A stretch of 56,321 nucleotides of DNA from Phanerodontia chrysosporium (GCA_001910725.1 MJGA01000070.1:1-56321), one strand, 5' to 3'; shown: positions 29,324-41,706, counted from the stretch's first letter. Translations and numbers: made by a program. The notes: generated by a model not told the origin, from the sequence alone.

Positions 29324-32300
29324 ATGGGCGCCACCTGGCGCACGATTCTCATCTCCCACCCTGAAATCTGGGAGATGCCAATTTGGAAAACAATCACAGG
29401 TGTCGAACGCCCACTTTGGGACGACAATCCTTCGCCCGATGTTTTGCCCCTCACTCCAGCACAGCGGAAGCTCGTAAAACGCTTCATTGCAGGCGTTTCA
29501 AAGGTGTCTGGAAAAAAGCGCGAAGCTTACTGCCTCGGGTCGCAGGGTGGCGCAGACGCGAAGGAAGCCAGCGGTTTTATCAAGGCATGGTATAAGGGAA
29601 TCAGTGAGCGTCCGCAATGGCAGGTAACCCAAACGGCGTCAGAGGTCTTCCACGAGCTCGAGATGAACATGGAGGGGTGCATGAGGCGCAGGGAATCCAT
29701 GGATGTCGCTTTTGCGGTAAGCATTCAAAACTTAGGCATTGTGTGACTGATGCTTATTCGTGCTGTGGGTGCTATTAACTCTCCAGGCGAGCAAGCCCGC
29801 CCAAATGGTTCATCGGCATGGCACGGAGTTATGCAGCAGGCTGCTCGATCCCGACCTTGATCCGTTCCGCGGCAGTGGTGACATTCTCAATTGGCTCACG
29901 AACCTCTACGTTGTTGTCCTCAGCAAGGAGAAATCGGCGATGAAGCGGAGAGTTACCAGGATCAAGAAGCTCGAGAAGGTCGTCGAGGAGGCAAGGCACA
30001 GTACGTTCTCTTGCATTCAAACAGGTCTATGCTATTCTGATTCTGGTTGCGCGTTTAGAGCTCGAGAAGGAGGCCCGGACTTTAACTCCGGCAATGCTAC
30101 ACAAGGAAATCCGCACCATCAGCAAGCACGCTCCAGATATCGTTCAATTTTACGACATTGTCCCGAGTCAGGAGAACATCGTCATCGGGAGGGAGCTGAA
30201 AGAGTACCTCGAAGAACTGCGGTCTGCTCTGGAGACGGAGGAAGGCGTTAGTACGTTGAGAGCTCAGATTGTAAAATTGTCTTCCAAGGCTAAAGCGTAT
30301 TAGAACTCAACAAAGATCTCGCCGTGCAACTCTTTCAGCTCACGGACAACGAGCTGAAGACATCCATCGAGATCGCCATTGCCTCCGCCCTCGAGGGGAT
30401 CGAGTATGAGCCCCCACAGGAGAACATATTGGGTAACGCGGCCAACGTCGACGTCGCATGGGATATTACCTCGGAACAGGTTACAAGCAGCATGGTCCCT
30501 TCGGAGATGTGGGCGAACCTTGGTTTTCCGTCTGGCAAACTTCCGACCCTCGTTGACCACATCGATCCCTATGGCGAGTTCAGCGAGACGAACTCGAAGG
30601 ACTGGCCAGAGGACCGTAAGAGTCCTGCAGCCCTGAAGTACCACCAGATCGTTGGGCTCTACCACCTCGCCGAACAACTTTTCAAGCACGATGCGATGCT
30701 GCTTCTCGATGAGGTTGGCGTCGGAAAGACCCTTCAGGTGATAGCCCTTCTCGCATACCGGATTGCGGCGTTGGAGAACATGAAAGTGAATCATCGGTAT
30801 CCCGGAAAATTTGGTGAGTGGATGCAATCACTCCAACGGTCGCCATTGGCGGCCATGCGCGGGGGGGGGAGCGTTTGGCGGAGTGGGTGCGGAGTTGCTA
30901 CTCCACCAACTTCGCAGTGCAGAGTCCTGCCGCACAGTAGTCGCCACTGGCGACCACTCGCAGACAAAGCACGCATCGGGGTGGATGAGTTTGTTACCCC
31001 ACCAACTTGGTGGTGCAGAGCCCCCCTCGAGCAGCGGTCGCCACTGGCGACCACCTCGCATTACCCGTCCTCACCACTTCGCAGCCAACGTCGACAAGGA
31101 CCACCTCCTGGACCCCAATCATCCAGCTTTTATCGTCGTCCCGCCTTCACTTCTGAGTCAATGGAAGGAAGAGCTCAATCGCTGGCTGAAGCCCGGAACG
31201 GCTGACCTCTTCACCTACACCGGTAAATTCAACATGAACAATCGGAAGGCCTTCTGGACGCGTGTTTACTCCGCCAGTCGCATGCCGGCTTACCGCCGGA
31301 TTATCCTCACGACACGGACGGTGTGTTGAGCACTATTGATAGCAACTCTGTCACTGACAATTCACGTGCCAGGCGGTCTGGGCTGATGCTGACGTTGGGC
31401 TCAACGGGAAAGGCGAACTCAGCATGTCGCAGCACGCGAAGACGACTCTGTACCACCAGATCAAGCCCAGCGTCATTGTCATCGACGAGGTCCACGAGGT
31501 GCGGAATTTCGGTCCACGGCTGCAAGCCCTCGTCTATTTCGTCAAGCGTTCGGAGCTCACTATCACGGCATCTGCAACACCGATCGTCACGAATTACCTG
31601 GTAAGCCTCCTCCAGACTCTGTGGACTTGTAGTACTCAGCATGGATTCAGAACGCACTCACCCTCGCCAAGCTCAACAAGCAAGGTTTCCACGTCACGGA
31701 AGACATCAAGAAGGACTGGGGGATGCGTCTCCGCAAGGCCAAGAGTGAAGACAAGGCGAAGGCGGACTCTATGGACTTCCATCGGGCTCGAGCGTTGCGC
31801 GGAGAAGACATGGAGAACAGCCAAAAGCTCGTGGAGGTCTCCAAGGAGCTTTGTGCCGTAGTCCAGAAATGGTTCGCAGGGAGAGCGTTGCGGTGTACGG
31901 TCTATAGCAAGGACCACGAGGGCCGCTCGGTCTGGCATGCACCGGAGCCCATCTCCGTTGACATCTATCTCAAGCTTCAAGATCACGAAGCTAAGGCTCT
32001 GGACACGATGATGCACAACGACGACTACGAACCCGACGTGCCTCCGGGATTTCCGTCAAATGTGAGTACGAGGCTCAATGGTGGTCACCTCCGGTGACCG
32101 CCCTGCTTCCACAAGCTCTGCTCCGATAATTGCGCTGACTGCTGTTTTCAGCGATTCTACTTGCTGTCACGTACTGTCCTCGATCACGTCAAGTTCTTGC
32201 AGGACAAGCTGTGGAGAGGTCCGGCGTCGCTGGAGGAGTGGAGGGAACAACCGGCTACGAAACTCCAGGCTGTGATCAAGATCCTGAAGTACCACTTCTC

Positions 32301-33838
32301 CAAGCCCGGTCTCCCACCCCTGGTGAACAAATGCCCTGGAGGTGATCGGTTCGTCGACATCGACGAGGATGATCCAGAGTGGCAGGCTTGGACCAACGAC
32401 CTCGTACCTGGTGAACCGTACTCTCATCCACCACCGGACGATCCCCAGCTAGCTCAGGAGTACGAAGAGTACCAGAACGCGAAGGCATCAGGCGCGGAGT
32501 TCTCCCCGTCCACGGAACTTCAGTTTTGGCTTGACAAAATCCACGCTGTCGACAAGGTCATCCTCTACGAGTCGTTCACGTCGCACCATGAGATGGTCAA
32601 AAGGGTGAGTTGATTAGCTTGCCACTGACCGATACACGCACTGACTATGCCCTGTGATACATTCAGGTCTTCAACTTGGAGGGCATCAAGTCGCTCTTCA
32701 TCTCTGGCAAGGTTTCCCCGACCAAGCGAGCTCGAGTGCTCAAGGAATTCTGCGAGTCCAAGGAACCTCTCGTCCTCGTCGTCTCGGGTGTCGGTCAGTC
32801 TGGGCTGAACATTGACTGCGCAAACATCGTCATCCTCAAGGTATGTGCCTCTGCTTTTGCGTGTAGCATCCTCATCGCTTACTTCTCTGCATCTCAGTCC
32901 CCTATGTGGTCCGCTCAAGAAGATCGGCAGCTGACTGGTCGTGTCTGGCGTCCGCCTCAGGTGAAGCAGGTCATCCTCTACCGGCCCCTTGCATTTGACG
33001 TCGGCGAACGGTCCATCGCCAACATCGCGTTCGGTAAGGCTCACATGCAAGAGATGTTGTTCAAGCCGGTCATTACGCCAGTCGTTGGTAAGCCTATTGG
33101 TGGAATTCACACACTTGTAACATATTCTAACGAATACTTTGAATAGCGAAATCCCTCAACGCCCAAGCGGGTCACCGGGAGAACGAGATCGACTTCGACC
33201 ATGGCTCAACTTCGGGCAATGACCACGACAACGACGACGACGAGGTTCCCGATACCGCTCGACGTGATAGCGAGGCAACGAGCTCAGGCAAGGACAAGGG
33301 CAAAGGCAAGGGCAAGGGCAAGAGCAAAGGTAAAGGCAAGGGCAAGGGCAAGGCTCAGGAGACTGAGACCGAGCTGAACGTGAACAACGATCCAGCTCCG
33401 TTGCCTGGTCCTGAATCGGAGGAGGGCGGAGAATGGCGAGTCGTTCCCCCAAGGCGGAAGCAGAAGTCCGGGCGCAACTCCACTGTCGCACCGCCTCTGG
33501 AGCCTGAAGACATGGACATCGACCCCACGGAGCCGTCGAACTCAATCTCTGCCGGTACCATACCCTCCGACAATCAGGGTGACGAGCAAGACCAGCTTGA
33601 TCCCAGCGACAATGAGGATGAGCCACGTCAGCCGAGTTACAGCAACGACGACAAGGACGGGGATGACGAGCAAGAGTCACGTCAAGGGGATCGCATGGAT
33701 GAGGATGAGAACGAACCCTCGACTCCTCCTCCGGTTGACCCTGATGTGAACATGGATGAGCTCCAGCAGCAGTTCTCGAACATGGCCTGTGAGTTGTTAC
33801 GCGATCTACGTGACCAGCGTATTCATCGGTCCAACTAG
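29324..33838 (+). CDS. SNF2-like helicase/ATPase gene B, ~1230 aa, 11 exons
   Basis: The exons are 29324-29716, 29787-30000, 30059-30250, 30304-30813, 31085-31320, 31373-31600, 31651-32061, 32152-32604, 32667-32840, 32898-33087 and 33147-33838. All join in frame. The ~330-residue N-terminal region precedes motif I DEVGVGKT, motif Ia FIVVPPSLLSQW, motif II DEVHEVRNFG (DEVH, where most SNF2 have DEAH/DEGH), motif III SATP, motif V VSGVGQSGLNIDCAN and motif VI QLTGRVWRPPQ. About 350 residues separate motifs III and V, a long insertion. The tail has GKGKGKGKSKGKGKGKG runs and acidic patches. It is likely a nuclear DNA-dependent ATPase. A terminal alternative exon reaching 34083 (KKPRCDPKK region) is possible but does not join cleanly in phase. 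Confidence 0.85.
30814..31084 (+). repeat. Enlarged intron 4 of gene B carrying three GTCGCC palindromes
   Basis: The intron is 271 nt, against about 100 nt at the same place in gene A. It contains palindromes at 30838-30854, 30939-30955 and 31036-31052, spaced about 100 bases. Between them are CCACCAACTTNG and GCAGAGCCC/GTCC words, so the intron grew by duplication of a palindrome-bearing unit. Confidence 0.75.
32062..32151 (+). repeat. Intron with a compensated palindrome
   Basis: GGTCACC-TCC-GGTGACC at 32083-32099 is a palindrome with both arms changed relative to the family consensus (G to A in one, C to T in the other), so pairing is kept. Confidence 0.65.
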
Positions 33839-34083
33839 CTCCGCGCCGACGTGTCACGAGTTCTATTCGTGACTACTCTCCGTTGAGTTCACTGCCTCCC
33901 TCCCAGCGGAGCCCAAGTCCAGCGAGTCCGCCGGCCAAGAAGCCTCGCTGCGATCCCAAGAAAGCAGAACAGGCGAAGCCCAGAACCAAAAAGACACCTT
34001 CCCAGCCGTTCGCTTCGTCGTCGCGTGACTCCGCCGAGCCGATCTCCGCCAGAACCCGCAAATGGGGAAACCCGACTCACTAA

Positions 34084-34696
34084 AGAGGCTTGTCACCTGC
34101 AGCGTCGCCTCCACTGACATCCGTCCGCATATTCCTCCCCTCCCTCCCTCGTATATGTCAGCTGGTTGGTTTTTCGCAGGTCACCTTTGCCCGGCAGGTC
34201 GTGGACGTTGTTTTTGTGTTATATTACAAGTAGTATCCAATAAGCATTCACTTTTCTATCTACCAATGAAATGCGTGCAGCCTCAAAGGTGGAGAATGTG
34301 GGTGGAGAATGCGGAAGAGAAAGGCAGAATTCAATTAGTTTTTTTTTTAAAAAAACTGATATATTTGCATGCAAAGAACAGGGAACAGTTGATATCTGCA
34401 GTTAAGCTTAGAAGTGCAGAAACGTGAACTTCTTGCATAATGAGCTTGGTGAGTAGTGGTGAAGAAATCTTCACAATGTTCCAACTTCAGGGGGCAGACT
34501 CGAGTGCGTAGTGGACTTGGATTTTATCTCCCCTGCCTGGACATGCTGTCGACTTCTTGGTTATGTGTGTATATATTTTCCATTGTAAAGGACTCATTGA
34601 TTTTGATTCCAAACCTGTGATAGACCTGTGCAGTTCTGTTGGATAAGTGTCCAACTGCCAGTGGTGACCACATTTAGCACCTCGGAGCAATGCTCA
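34084..34696. other. Downstream region of gene B
   Basis: AT-richer spacer with a T-run/A-run near 34341-34356 that could form a hairpin. I see no gene. Confidence 0.45.
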
Positions 34697-36100
34697 GTCG
34701 AGCCGGTCGCCACTGGCGACCGACAGGCACCCAACGCAGCTCACCAGATGGCCCAGGGTAACATTTGCATGGTAATCTACTCCTGCTTGTGATCGATTCG
34801 TATTGTAACTACTCACCTTAACCACTCACTCTAGCAACAACATGGGTTGCCACTGGCAGCCAGCATATCGTGCTCAATGTAATAACCCTAAGCTTGGGTT
34901 TGTGCATGTGTGGAACTTGTCGGTCGCCATTGGCGATCTGCCTGACCAAGTCAAGTCAATCGTGCTACCCATGGCACGGCTTCCAAACAACACCACAGAT
35001 TTGAGAATGAAGCAAGTTCAGAAGCAGGCTGTAAGGGCAAGTTTGACAAGTATACAGTCAGCAAGCCGCTATCGGGTAACCCTGTTATAAGTTATTTTGA
35101 GTGTTGGTCGCCAGTGGCAGCCAACACGTCACGGTCTACTAACCCCTATATTTGGGTTGAATTCACTACAGCCAGCCGCCAGTGGCAACTGCTTCAACAT
35201 AGACTTTTGCTGAGGACACGATTAATTTTGTGGTTTTGACGAGTGGTCGCCACTGGCAAGCATAATGCCAACAGCCACCTAACCCTATGCTAGAGTTGGC
35301 TACATGCTAATTCTGGTTGCCAGAGATAACTGACTAACTAACTCGCTCGCTTGAGCATCTCTCGTCGCCAGTGGCGACTGACAAGCCCACGTTCTCTCAA
35401 CAATGGAAGGCATGGAGGTTTTCTCCGTGTATGAGACCGCTCTCCCATGTGGTTGTTGCCAGTGATGCCCCACTTGGCGTGGATGACCTGATCTCAGCAT
35501 ATTGAAAGCACAGTCTAGTAACAACAATTCCAGTCGCCATTGACAACCGGCACACCATGCTCAATGCAACCCTATGTTTGGGTTTGTGCATGTGTGAAAC
35601 ATGTAGGTTGCCACTGGCGACTTGCTCTGTTCTGACATCTATAGTGTGATCTTGTTCCGTTGAATCATAAAGTGCTCAGTCAACATCGGTTGCCAGTGGC
35701 AGCCGGCACGATGCTGTGCTCAGTTTACCCCTAGATATAGGTTCACACTCTGTCACGAAAGCCAGTCGCCAGTGGCGACCACCTAGGCGAAAGATCCTGC
35801 TAGGGGCGAGTGGTCGCAATCGTCAAGCAAAACCCTAGATCACTTGATTTTATGCTAGGGTTGGTTTCGTGATCTTAACGGGTAGTCGCCACTGGCACCC
35901 ACACTAGCACAGTGCAGTGTGTTCACTCAAGGAATTCACCTGCAAGGTGCACAGCACACTCACTTGCACATTTTGGGGTTTCTGGCTGCTCTGAACGGGT
36001 GGTTGCCAGTGGCAGGCAAAATGCTGACAACAGTCACTCGCCCCTATGCTAGGGTTGGTTTTGTAGTCCTGACAGGTGGTTGTCAGTGGCAGCCATGCTA
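34697..36100. repeat. Satellite-like array of alternating palindromes
   Basis: About 17 degenerate copies of GGTCGCCASTGGCGACC lie 60-120 bases apart. Examples are 34705-34721 (perfect), 34845-34861, 34922-34938, 35106-35122, 35364-35378 (perfect core), 35686-35702, 35762-35778 and 36001-36017. Between many of them stands a second palindrome of the form AACCCTA...TTGGGTT or TAGGGTT, for example near 34868-34884, 35140-35158, 35280-35298, 35571-35586, 35730-35748 and 36040-36058. Several units share a GTTTGTGCATGTGTG word. Copies are strongly diverged. No gene fits. Confidence 0.85.
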
Positions 36101-36113
36101 ATAGTGTGGTGTC

Positions 36114-36268
36114 CTAGCAAGAATTTCAGCTGCAAAGTATATTGCTCTCTTTTGCATGCAGCTAAAAGACACAGGGCTAGCACACGGCCATAAACGGCCG
36201 TGGCTAGCCAAGGCCTTGAACATGTAAGCAAGCGTGCTGCAACACTTTGCAGCTGAAATTCTTGCTAG
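36114..36268. repeat. Small foldback insert with perfect 25-bp terminal inverted repeats
   Basis: 36114-36138 (beginning CTAGCAAGAATTTCAGC) is the exact reverse complement of 36244-36268. Inside, 36173-36207 forms a second hairpin with GGCTAGC/GCTAGCC and CACGGCC/GGCCGTG arms. The size of 155 bp and the nested foldback fit a MITE-like or foldback element. A target duplication is not clear. Confidence 0.7.
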
Positions 36269-36394
36269 AATGCACTGTGCCAGTGAACGGTCTACTGCCA
36301 AGGGGCTAGGCGCCTAGCACCAGAATTGGGCGCTTGGCTGCAGGTAGCAGTGCTTGAGGTGCATCCTAGTGCATTCTAGAGGCCCTCATAACCC

Positions 36395-36630
36395 GATCCG
36401 GGGAACCGGTTGCAAGGCAGACCGGTGATCCGGGCAGTGTCTGAGTGCACAGCAGGATGCGCTGGTGTCTAGGGGTGATGCGCCATCAGGGTGCTGGCGC
36501 TGAATAGCCAGGCGCTGAGTGTGGGCGGCTAGAACTCCAGACGGCGCGAGGGCTGCTCGTCCGTTGGATTAATCGAGGAAAATAGCCAAAAATTGGCGAA
36601 AAATAGGGCTGCGCCGTCACATCCGTGACA
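36395..36630 (-). repeat. Truncated LTR of the same chromovirus family
   Basis: This matches 14588-14823 over its whole 236 bases with about a dozen substitutions and no visible gaps. It ends at the same CCGTGACA terminus. It is an older fragment than the intact element. Confidence 0.9.
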
Positions 36631-37294
36631 TCTCTCAGCTTGTCACTCACTGAGGAGAAGTGTTGTCATTCCGAGGCGCCGCTGAGGTAATCCACTCCAG
36701 ACGCAGGGTGGCATGCCATAAAAGGCATGCATCGGTAGTAATCTCCATTCTTTGATCTTCATTCTTATCCACATTATCTTATCTGAGTAGTCTGTCTTTT
36801 AAATTCACAATACCCACATTTCATTTCCTTTCTAGTAGTTACTGATATATGTATAAAATCCTAGCTATTTCCCGCTGAATACTATCATCATCTATCGCAT
36901 CTCACCCCCACTCAATACTTCAAGACCGAAAATTCTCTATATCAAGATTTGAGCAAATTGAACCTACTTTCATGTTAAAAGTCACATTTTCAAGCTGAAA
37001 TCTATTTTCTCATGATGTGACATGAAGTATTGTTCCCCACCGTAGTGTGAGGTAAATTTTATTCAATATCTATACATCGGTACTGATAGAGAAACTGGGG
37101 AAGTGCACCAAATAGTGCTGAAACCCCAGCACTAATGTTGTTGTATCATTTTTGGCAGCCACTAGATGCATATGACCCACTGCTCACATCTCTACCACAA
37201 TATAGAAGGACAGTATACATTGTACACAAGATCATCCAGGGTTCCTTGTAAATAGTACATACAGTCAGGTACCACACCTGAAACATAAGCATTA
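36631..37294. other. AT-rich spacer downstream of the beta-galactosidase gene
   Basis: No gene or clear repeat is seen apart from a small hairpin near 36711-36732 (GGCATGCC...GGCATGC). It presumably holds the 3' end of the beta-galactosidase transcript. Confidence 0.45.
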
Positions 37295-40200
37295 CTACTT
37301 TGTATGGCGTGGTGTCCACAGTGGGTTGTTAACAGCAATAGGACCTACACCACCTTCCACAGCATTGTCAAGAGACAGCTGAAGAGTGGGCGATACAGGT
37401 GCATCAACTAAAGCCCATAGTGCCACAGCTACAGTACTATGACTGCGTTGAGAACTCGTGGGACAAGGCAAGACGCAGCAGACCACTTACTTCTTTCCAT
37501 TAGGATTCAAGATGCCAACAGGCACCGGGAATTTGGCCTGCGGCCCGATGTTCGCAACACGCTGGTCCAGATGCATAAGCCAAAGACATGGTGACTTGGT
37601 GTATGCATACATACCTTGCCGTACTGCCAACCGTTCACAAAGAGTAGTGCACGGTAGGCCTGGCCAGCAGGGACCGCAGTGTCGTTGTCAAAGACGAAGC
37701 TGAACATGGCATCGACGCCCTTTGGGACATCCAGCATAAATGTCGTGACGAAGAAACCAACACCGGCTTTTCCGGTTGGCAGGCCCGACGAGAGTGGGCG
37801 TGATGCCCACGATGATGTGTCAAAGCCTGGCAGGTGCCAGCCTTCACGCTCTCCGAAGAGGCCGCCCTCGTTCAGGATCCCGCGCACCTTGTCAGGGTAG
37901 CTGAGACCGTACACAATCAGCGACGTGCAAGTAAGATATAGACCTAGGGACATACTTGGTGTATCCACCAAGCTTCCCCTGGACCTTCCATGTCGTAAAG
38001 TTCCCGCCGTTGAGCAAAAAGCCAGTGATGCCGCGCGGAGAACGTTCTTAACAGGACCAATGGTGTTAGTTCTGGCTGGCGTATAGTCGGGGCCAAACCT
38101 ACCAGTAGGATCTTCGTCATTCCCGCTCGAATCCTGTATACAGATTATAAGCGCATCACATGACACATAGTGGTACAGCCAACGTACGACGATGACCGTG
38201 ATGACGTTGTCCTCGCCGACCTTCACGGCACCCTCAGGGAAGGCGTACAACTTGTTCGTCTGGTCGATATTGGCGCTGCCATTGGTTGTGCCGAGTGAGA
38301 CGTCGTTGAGGAAGACAGATGCACCGAAGCCTATTCGAGTATGCTCATAAGTACAGACAGCTATGAAGGCTTTGCACCAGCAGGCTCACCTGCGCCACCA
38401 TTGAGGGTCAAGTTGACGGATGTCTCGCTACCGGTGGCATTGAAGTGTCCGCGCCAGAGCACGATATTCTCACAGAAGCCGTAGTCGCAACCTGCATCAG
38501 TCAACATTAACATCGTGCACAACTGTCTGAGGGAAAGGAACACACACCGTAGAGCACTCGTCCGTCGCCAAACAGAGGCTTTGCAGTAATGTTTGTGGTC
38601 GTGTGGTCGGCCGTCGTCCAGGCTGAGTCGTCGAAGCCTGCCTGAATCTCGGGCAGGCTGTCCTTGAATTTCCAGTCAGTGAGCGTTGGAACCTTGACAC
38701 TGGACTTGTCGAGCATGTACTTGAGCTCGCCCGCGAGCAGCTTCGCGCCGGCGAACGTTGCGACACCCGGAAGCGCATGGACAGGAACATTGGCGCCGTT
38801 CCAGCTCACGCTAGAGACCGCTGCAGGGACGACCAGCGTTAGCGGAACACTCGCGTTGAGGTCACCTTGCAGCGCGAGCTTCGAGCCGGTGATCGTCGCG
38901 TTGCGCACAAGCTGTGGCCCGCCGACAAGGACAGTGTTGTTCGTGCCGAACTGCCAGAAGTTCGTGAACTTCGCAGAGCCGGTTGGCACGGCGGGCGCGA
39001 AGAACGTCGAGGCGGTGTTGGTGTCGGCCCATAGCACGAGCGGGCTCTTTGGACTCTTTGGAATGCTGGCGACTTGTAGACCTGTCTTGGAAGTGGGGTG
39101 GATGGCCATCGTTGTCGGCTTGCCGCCACCGAAGGAGAGGGAGAACTCGTGGCCTTGGTTGGTATCTCCATAGAGGAAGACTACGTCGACGTCACCGATG
39201 GTCCCAGCAAAGAGAACGGCTGCTGTTGAATAGACAAGCCTGTTTGCGTTTGCGGGATTGCCAAATGTATAGTCGGTCAGAATGACCTTGCTCTGACGGC
39301 CGTTCAGCTGGATACCAGTCGATAGCGTGCGCGGAATGGTGAGCGTGCCGGCAGAGCTCGGGACGGTCAAGTTGAACGCAATGTTCGCCCTGACTCATAG
39401 TCAGCACACGGACACGAAAAGATGAATGTATGCGCCTACGTAGAGGTGCTGTCAGCCTGCCTGACAATGATGAACTGTGCGCCAGTGTCAGGGTTGCGGA
39501 GTAGCGTCGCGAAGCTCGCATTGCTCGTGCTAGCGACCGCAACACCGGTGCTCGAATCGCCGATCCAGTCTGTCTTGCGGAATTCGGGGGAAGAGCGTAA
39601 GAAGAGGCCTTGCCGCTTGAGCTCGTCGAACTTGGGTGAGAGTGCACGGCTTTCGCGCAGCGCGCTGCCGTAGTCGTATGACGTGTAGACGACTGGTGCG
39701 GCGATACCACCCCAATTTGTGCCGCTATGCAATGGTCAACGTATAGCTAAAAAATTAACGCCAAGGTGCGCACCCATAGAGCATGTAGTAAGAAATCATT
39801 TTGGCGTTGGAGGCCCAGTTCTGCTTGTAGAACACGTCTTGGAAGTCGGGTCCAGTGAGCACCTCGCACGCATCGTAGCCAGGGCCGCCCCACGGGTCAA
39901 ACGAGCCGCCCTGGAACTCGGGCATGTACCAGACGGAGCTGGGGTTCACCTCCTCGTGGTAAGTATGGTAGTTCGTCGTAACGGGCCGCCATGCTTCTGG
40001 ATGACTGCAGTCGAAGCCTTGCGGGTACGCATCGAGGCCGTAGATGTCGACGGCGCCGGTGCCGTTGATGAAGTTGCGGCCCTCGCCTGGGTCGTTGTAC
40101 GTCAGCGGTACAACGATGCCGTTCTTCTTGTACGTCGCCTCGAGCTGAGCGAAGTACTCGGCCCGCTCGATGGGGTTCTGCGAGTATTCGTTGTCTAGAG

Positions 40201-41052
40201 CATGCAGAAATCGTCAATCAAGTGAATTCAAGGTAGCACCGGAATGTACTAACCCACTTGCACAGCAATTACGCTGCCACCAGCAGAGACTTGATTCGGC
40301 TTAGTCTGCACAGAAAGTAGTATGAGCAGCGAATATTACCACATGTGTGCTGTGGGTGTACCTCCTCAATGATGCGCTGCACGTAGGGCATCCAGGAATC
40401 TTCAATGTCGGTGGCATTGGTACGGAGTTCGCTCTGGGTGAGACTTGTCGACCAAAGCGCGAGGCCCCCTGCAGTGGTTTCGGCATTGATGTAGGGTCCT
40501 AGGGCCAGAGTATGTGGGTATATGCAGGCATCACAGGAGCGTTGCGCTCAACGTACCTGGCCGTAGGACGATAAAGATGCCCGCCTGTTCAGCCGCCTTG
40601 AACATGGGCTGCAGCGCGCGCCAGTCTTCAAAGTCGAGCACGCCCGGCGCCGGGTTCGTGATTCCCCAATGAATATAGATGCTAAGTGCGTATGAGCGTG
40701 ACGGTTGGCCTCGAGAAGGTGAGGACGCACCTAACACCGTTTAGCCCCGCAGCGACCATCTTCTGAAAGATATCGAGCCAAAGGTCGGGGACAGGAAGAC
40801 GGAAAGTGTGGAACTCGCCCGAGCTTGGGCAAATGAGTTGCATGCGCGCGAGAAGCGACGAGGGACTCACTGGAGGAAGATCCTCTGGCCCTCGACCCAG
40901 AGGGTGTAATTGTCCCATTGCACGGCATCGGTAAGGCCTGTGCTGTGCCTAGGGGGCTCAGAAAGTAATGCCTGAGCGGGAACTTCAGAGTTGGCGACGT
41001 GCGGGGCGAAGAGGAAGAGCACGGCGGCGAGGACGAAAGCTAGGAGCGCCAT
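37295..41052 (-). CDS. Secreted GH35 beta-galactosidase, 14 exons
   Basis: Homology and consistent GT-AG junctions give 14 exons from the ATG at 41052 to the stop at 37295, for roughly 1000 residues, the normal size of fungal GH35 enzymes. The first ~22 residues ([22 protein letters not shown]) form a signal peptide; an upstream in-frame ATG (41175) would bury it, so 41052 is preferred. Family blocks appear in order: [41 protein letters not shown] (acid/base Glu in NEY), [16 protein letters not shown] (nucleophile Glu), GGTNWGG and TSYDYGSA. C-terminal beta domains follow, ending with RVANIGPQ and the last exon at 37295-37486. It hydrolyses terminal beta-galactosides outside the cell, acting on plant hemicellulose or pectin side chains. 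Many NxS/T sites fit secretion. Confidence 0.93.
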
Positions 41053-41706
41053 GACTGGCTTCCGAGTTGAGCTCGATGGCGGTGGACGAGGGGAGCCATG
41101 GCGGTCCTTATGTTCGACCTTTGACTGAATCGAAGGCGGGGGAAGCACAAGGTGCTGTGTGCCCTCTGAGGTCATCGGTGGTCGTGGTCAATGGGTGACC
41201 TCCAGAGCGGGGCACCTGGCAGAGTCGCGTGTCGTCACATCACGAGTCACGCGTCGCGGAGCTGATGTCCGCACGGGCCGAGTCGCAACTCGTTCGCTGC
41301 GACGACAGCCTTCGCAGCGACGACGTGCTGCCAGCTGATCCACGCGATGGTATTTACGGTCGATTCTTGCGGGATTACAGCGAGCTCGATGTCACCCGTG
41401 CCGGTGTGCTCGCCACTGGCGAGCAGCTGTCCCCTCGGGGCCCTTCGCGGACACGCCAACGCGAGCTAAACTGGTGCACACACGTGATGTGAACATCAGC
41501 AGCATCACGCTAAAGATCGGGAGGGATGTGCTTGATTACAGTAGACAGAATACCGTGAGCAGCTTTTACAATTAGAGACTATATACAAACAGAAAAGACA
41601 GGCTTCGTCTATAGATATACGCATTAACACAACATACACCAAAGTTCCTTTTCCCTTCTTCTCGCACTACAACAGCTACAGCATCTAGTCGTGACACTCG
41701 TGAGCA
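41053..41706. other. Spacer between beta-galactosidase and permease genes
   Basis: This combines the beta-galactosidase promoter and the permease 3' end. It contains a perfect 19-base palindrome TGCTCGCCA-C-TGGCGAGCA at 41407-41425, a compensated variant of the GTCGCC family. Confidence 0.6.

Noticed and set aside
33883..34083. Terminal exon of gene B with KKPRCDPKK tail
   Set aside because: Composition is attractive and gene A has a similar tail, but the obvious splice pair gives the wrong phase. It is kept only as an alternative end.
36395..36630. Solo LTR
   Set aside because: It covers only the last third of the LTR and has one proper end, so it is a truncated fragment rather than a recombination product.
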